Below are positions 60,865 to 64,000 of a stretch of 64,000 nucleotides of DNA, piece after piece. Where the stretch lies: assembly GCA_028551475.1 (NCBI GenBank), contig CM052360.1, positions 18,712,501 through 18,776,500 on the forward strand, written 5' to 3'. Source of the DNA: Casuarina equisetifolia. Its lineage: Eukaryota > Streptophyta > Magnoliopsida > Fagales > Casuarinaceae. Both the position numbers and the translations under genes were made by a program. Every line of letters starts with the position of its first letter. Position 1 is the stretch's first letter. The notes under the pieces are model-generated. The model saw only the letters and a program-made list of their open reading frames with translations. It was not told where the DNA came from and made no database searches.

Positions 60865-63538
60865 GCTGTATCTCATGATTGTCTGTTGTATTATTCCCTT
60901 TGTGTGAATATCAGGTAGCTTCCAGAAGAGATCGAGAGGAGCAGGCCTTCAATTCTAGTGTTCACCGTAACTTTTAACTTGAAACTGATACTTGCATTGT
61001 ACTCCAGTGCAAAAAATTCAAACAAGAATTGGAGAAACAGAACTTTTCTTGCTGATAGTTATTACAGTTGCTTCCTCGGCACAATTCTTTCCATCCATGA
61101 TCTTTTTTCTTTCCTACTTCTTGCTTGTTTGCTCTTCGCTAAACTAGGAGCAAGACAAATTTCAGCTGTTTACTGATCTGCGGGCAGAGTAGAACAAACA
61201 CAGCACAAGATCTGCAGCAGATGCTAGGGCTGGTTCTGTGAGAAATGGGTTCAAAACTTTTAATTCTAGTCTGGTAGATCCTGCTATAATCTCATTGGCA
61301 TTATCAATTCTTTCTAATTTTACTCTCATTTCTATGAAGATGTCAGAAGAGCTCTACGTCCTCTGAAATAGTATCTCAGATTGGAAAGTCCTTGATGTTC
61401 CAGAAGAAGGAACATCCAATACCTAAGATGTCATGGTGGGCAGTATAAGGTTGTGTGCACGTGGAATAAAACTAATGCCGTTTAAGAGGCTCAAAAGAAC
61501 AAATCTGTTTTGTCTGGAGCTAAACGGCAACAGTATAAACAGCAGTACGTGATGGTCATTTAATATAAAATTATCCTGGAGATTTTACAGACAAATTAAA
61601 AAAGAATCTGGAAAAGCAGTAAGTGGGGAGTTTCGAGGTTGGAGAAAGACTGCTTTGTCTGTCAGTTGTCAGACTTTTGGTTGGAGCATCTTCTCTCTAA
61701 CCCATATAAAAACTAACCCATGTTATCTTTCACCAACTGTAGTCTTCCCATTCCTTCTCTGGAAAAACAAAAGAAACTGGCAAGTTTTGAACCTCAAGAA
61801 CACTCATCCATTTTCATGTCTAAATCTGACATTGTTTGGGTTGAGCTGCTCCGGGAGTTGTTGGGGAAAACCGAGCCCGTTTTGAAGTTAATGGATTTGT
61901 AGTTAACTTAATGGTTTGACCCACTGTGTAATCAAAAGGGTATCTACAACCTTTGAGGTTCCCTAGGTCCTGCTCTCTTTTCAAGTACTGTTTACAGAAG
62001 AGAGTACCTGTGAGTCGTGCTCCTTCGGTGCTTTGGTTCCTAGGACTTTTTTTTCTTCTTCTCCTGAAAAAGCTTAGATTTTGGTAAATTGTAGTTGGAG
62101 AGAAAAATTTTATCTACTTTTGGAAACCTTGTCAATGGAAAAATCACCAATTTTCAGATTCAGATCATATAAGACCTCAAAAGCCATTTGGCATTCAGAG
62201 TTCACCTGCGTGTGTTAAAATGTAAGCTGAATTACTAAATTCGAAAGTTTTCTTAACCAAGACTCAACTTCCTCAAACTTAACTGGCAAAACAATTAAGG
62301 ATTGTCAGAATTTACTTCTGTAATTGCAGTACAACACATGCATTGCACTCGTAAACGAGACTTCCTCATCAAAGAAAACTAAAACAGAGGGAGCACATAT
62401 TTAGATTCCAGCACCGATGCATGCATTGTAACTTCATTCATTTGGACTTTAGCTTACAGGCAGACTAAAAGCTGCATCTCTTTCCAGTGAGGCAGGTTAA
62501 TTATAACCTGCCATCTCCATGTGGAGTTTTAAATCTTAGTGATTCAGTGTAGCAAATTAGTTGAACTGACCCATAAGAGTTCCAGGCTCCTAAAGCCTTG
62601 TAAAATCCAGTGCCATTGCCACGATATTATTCCTCAAGGGACAGCTTCTTAGAGACAGATTTGTCTTTAGCAGCTAAGACATTGATAATTGGGACTTTTT
62701 TACTCTCCCAAGCACACACACTTGCAGTCCAAAACGCCATTGTGCTCTGATAATTAGTGCTCTACATGTCGAACAATAAGACACAGCAGAGGAGAATAAA
62801 CTAAGTACACCAGGATCTCTCTCTTCTCCCACTTCTCTCTCTCTCTCTGCAGTGGTCAGTGTGCCTTTTTACCAGTGACTTCCAAGTAAGTTTGACTCCT
62901 CTTTTTTCTCACTACCTCAATGGCCCACCTCTGAGTGAGTCTGTATGGGTGGGCACCATGGCTAGGCGGAGAATAGAGCGTGCGTATGTTAAAAAATGAT
63001 ACATGAATAGAGTTTGTACATAACCACGTATGGCAGAAGATGAATGCAGGGAACAAACAACAATATATTACAGCTCAGAGAAGACAACAACATATTATTA
63101 TATATGCGATTGGAGTGCAGATATTCTTGAACTGTTTCAAGTTTTTAAGACTAAAAAAATTTGAGATTGCATTAAAGTAGAGAATTGTTGTGTTTGTCGT
63201 ACGCCCACTAAGTTTTGAGTACGAATTTCCTAACACAAGATTTGCTTAGTTTCTTCTCTCTCCTCCTCGAGCCCCTACCTTCTTCTTCCCTGTTGCTCTA
63301 CCTGGCCTTTGCTCTGTCGTCTGCATTCTCTCTCTCCTCCATATTCCCTGTTTAGTTCTGGCAAGGAATAGTTGATTGAGAGATTAAAAACACCGCTAAT
63401 AAACCTCTTCAAGGTTTGGTTGTCCTGCTTAAGCTGACTTGAAAAGAGAGACAAAAAAATAAAAAAAGAGTTTGTGCTGTAGCAGAAATATTTTTTGGAG
63501 AACACCTTTCTGCTACTGCATTTCACCTCTGCAAAAAC

Positions 63539-63559
63539 CTCTCTCTCTCTCTCTCTCTC
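63539..63559. repeat. (CT)n microsatellite
   Basis: About ten uninterrupted CT units. Pyrimidine-rich tracts like this are common in plant core promoters and leaders. Confidence 0.9.
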
Positions 63560-63821
63560 CCTCTAAGTTTCTTTCTTTCTGTGTGGTTGGCGTTCTGCCA
63601 AGAGATGAAATGAGTAGCTCTGAAACTTCTTCCAGAGCTATATTTCTAGCAAAACCCCACCCTTTTTTGCCAGAAAGTGAACATGGGTTACTCTAATACT
63701 CCTTCAAACCCTTTTTCTCCTCTAGTCCTATAGAACATACCTTAAACGAAGCACTTCCCTATGGGGAAAAACCCCACCTTTTTATCAGAAAAGAATACAC
63801 AGGTTCCTCCAAAAAACGACC

Positions 63822-63830
63822 TTTTATATA
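63822..63830 (+). promoter_or_regulatory. Probable TATA box of the DUF630/632 gene
   Basis: TTTTATATA lies 87 nt before the ATG at 63917, which would place the start of transcription near 63855. Confidence 0.5.
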
Positions 63831-63916
63831 CCTAGCCCGTTTTTCTAAAAGCAGCCTCAACCTCACCCCCCCAGCTAGTGAAGCAAAAGAGACCTCCAAC
63901 TTCACCGAGGGAAGAC

Positions 63917-64000
63917 ATGGGTTGTGTTGCTTCCAAACTGGAGGAAGAAGAGGAGGTAGTATCCATCTGCAGACAGAGGAAGCGCCAGCTTAAGCTTGCT
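63917..64000 (+). CDS. DUF630/DUF632 family protein, N-terminus only
   Basis: The 28 codons before the right edge begin MGCVASKLEEEEEVVSICRQ and continue with basic residues (RKRQLKLA). This is the N-terminus of plant DUF630/DUF632 proteins (nitrate regulator NRG2 type), which start MGC with Gly2 for N-myristoylation and Cys3 for likely palmitoylation, then a CRxRK helix. The protein would attach to the plasma membrane or shuttle to the nucleus. No in-frame upstream ATG extends it, and a TATA box precedes it at 63822. The rest of the gene, including DUF632, is outside the window. Confidence 0.88.
   Translation, partial: MGCVASKLEEEEEVVSICRQRKRQLKLA

Larger units (their letters stand above)
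60865..63916. other. Intergenic: PP2C 3' UTR and upstream region of the DUF630 gene
   Basis: 60865 to about 61200 is probably the PP2C 3' UTR. Nothing coding is supported in 61200-63600. CT-rich pyrimidine tracts (62815-62855 and 63539-63562) and two imperfect copies of an AAACCCCACC...CAGAAA segment (63652 and 63768) precede the next gene. Confidence 0.55.

Overview
This window is nuclear DNA from a flowering plant, very probably a woody eudicot. The evidence is GT-AG introns, TGGGCY promoter motifs, plant-specific gene families, Ty1/copia and LINE relics, and AT-rich intergenic DNA. The species cannot be named from the sequence. All exon models below were built by hand from reading frames and splice signals; every multi-exon CDS closes in frame.

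Region 1 (1-26064) is an accessory block. A decayed Ty1/copia element runs off the left edge (1-3059). A second, older copia (4086-12053) has a 1.7 kb LTR-like element sitting inside its primer-binding site. The host of the second copia is intron 3 of a minus-strand FAD monooxygenase gene (MO1/CTF2-like). That gene is copy A of a tandem cluster. Copy A (12093-12720 visible) is a pseudogene with three broken splice sites and a 5'-truncated LINE between its TATA box and its ATG. Copies B (15276-18329) and C (20694-23981) are each intact 6-exon genes encoding 413 residues. Between and beyond them lie exon-5 relics and one exon1-exon2 fusion relic. Together these record repeated unequal duplication and loss.

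Region 2 (26998-46390) is conserved housekeeping sequence on the minus strand. It holds an RBM39/CC1-like splicing factor (13 coding exons, 592 residues, with a 4.6 kb intron) and, upstream of it, an organellar (probably mitochondrial) translation initiation factor IF-3 (8 exons, 475 residues, long C-terminal tail).

Region 3 (46391-56570) is about 10 kb of AT-rich DNA with no gene I can support. It carries a 201-bp tandem duplication and a TGGGCC inverted repeat. Region 4 (about 56580-60864, plus strand) is a clade-D type PP2C phosphatase (398 residues) whose leader carries several upstream ORFs. Region 5 (60865-63916) is intergenic and leads into the N-terminus of a DUF630/DUF632 protein cut by the right edge.

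I found no convincing new biochemical system. The strongest material is the layered duplication and insertion history of the monooxygenase cluster, where duplicated copies preserve the pre-insertion sequence of each transposon, and the crowded upstream ORFs of the PP2C gene.
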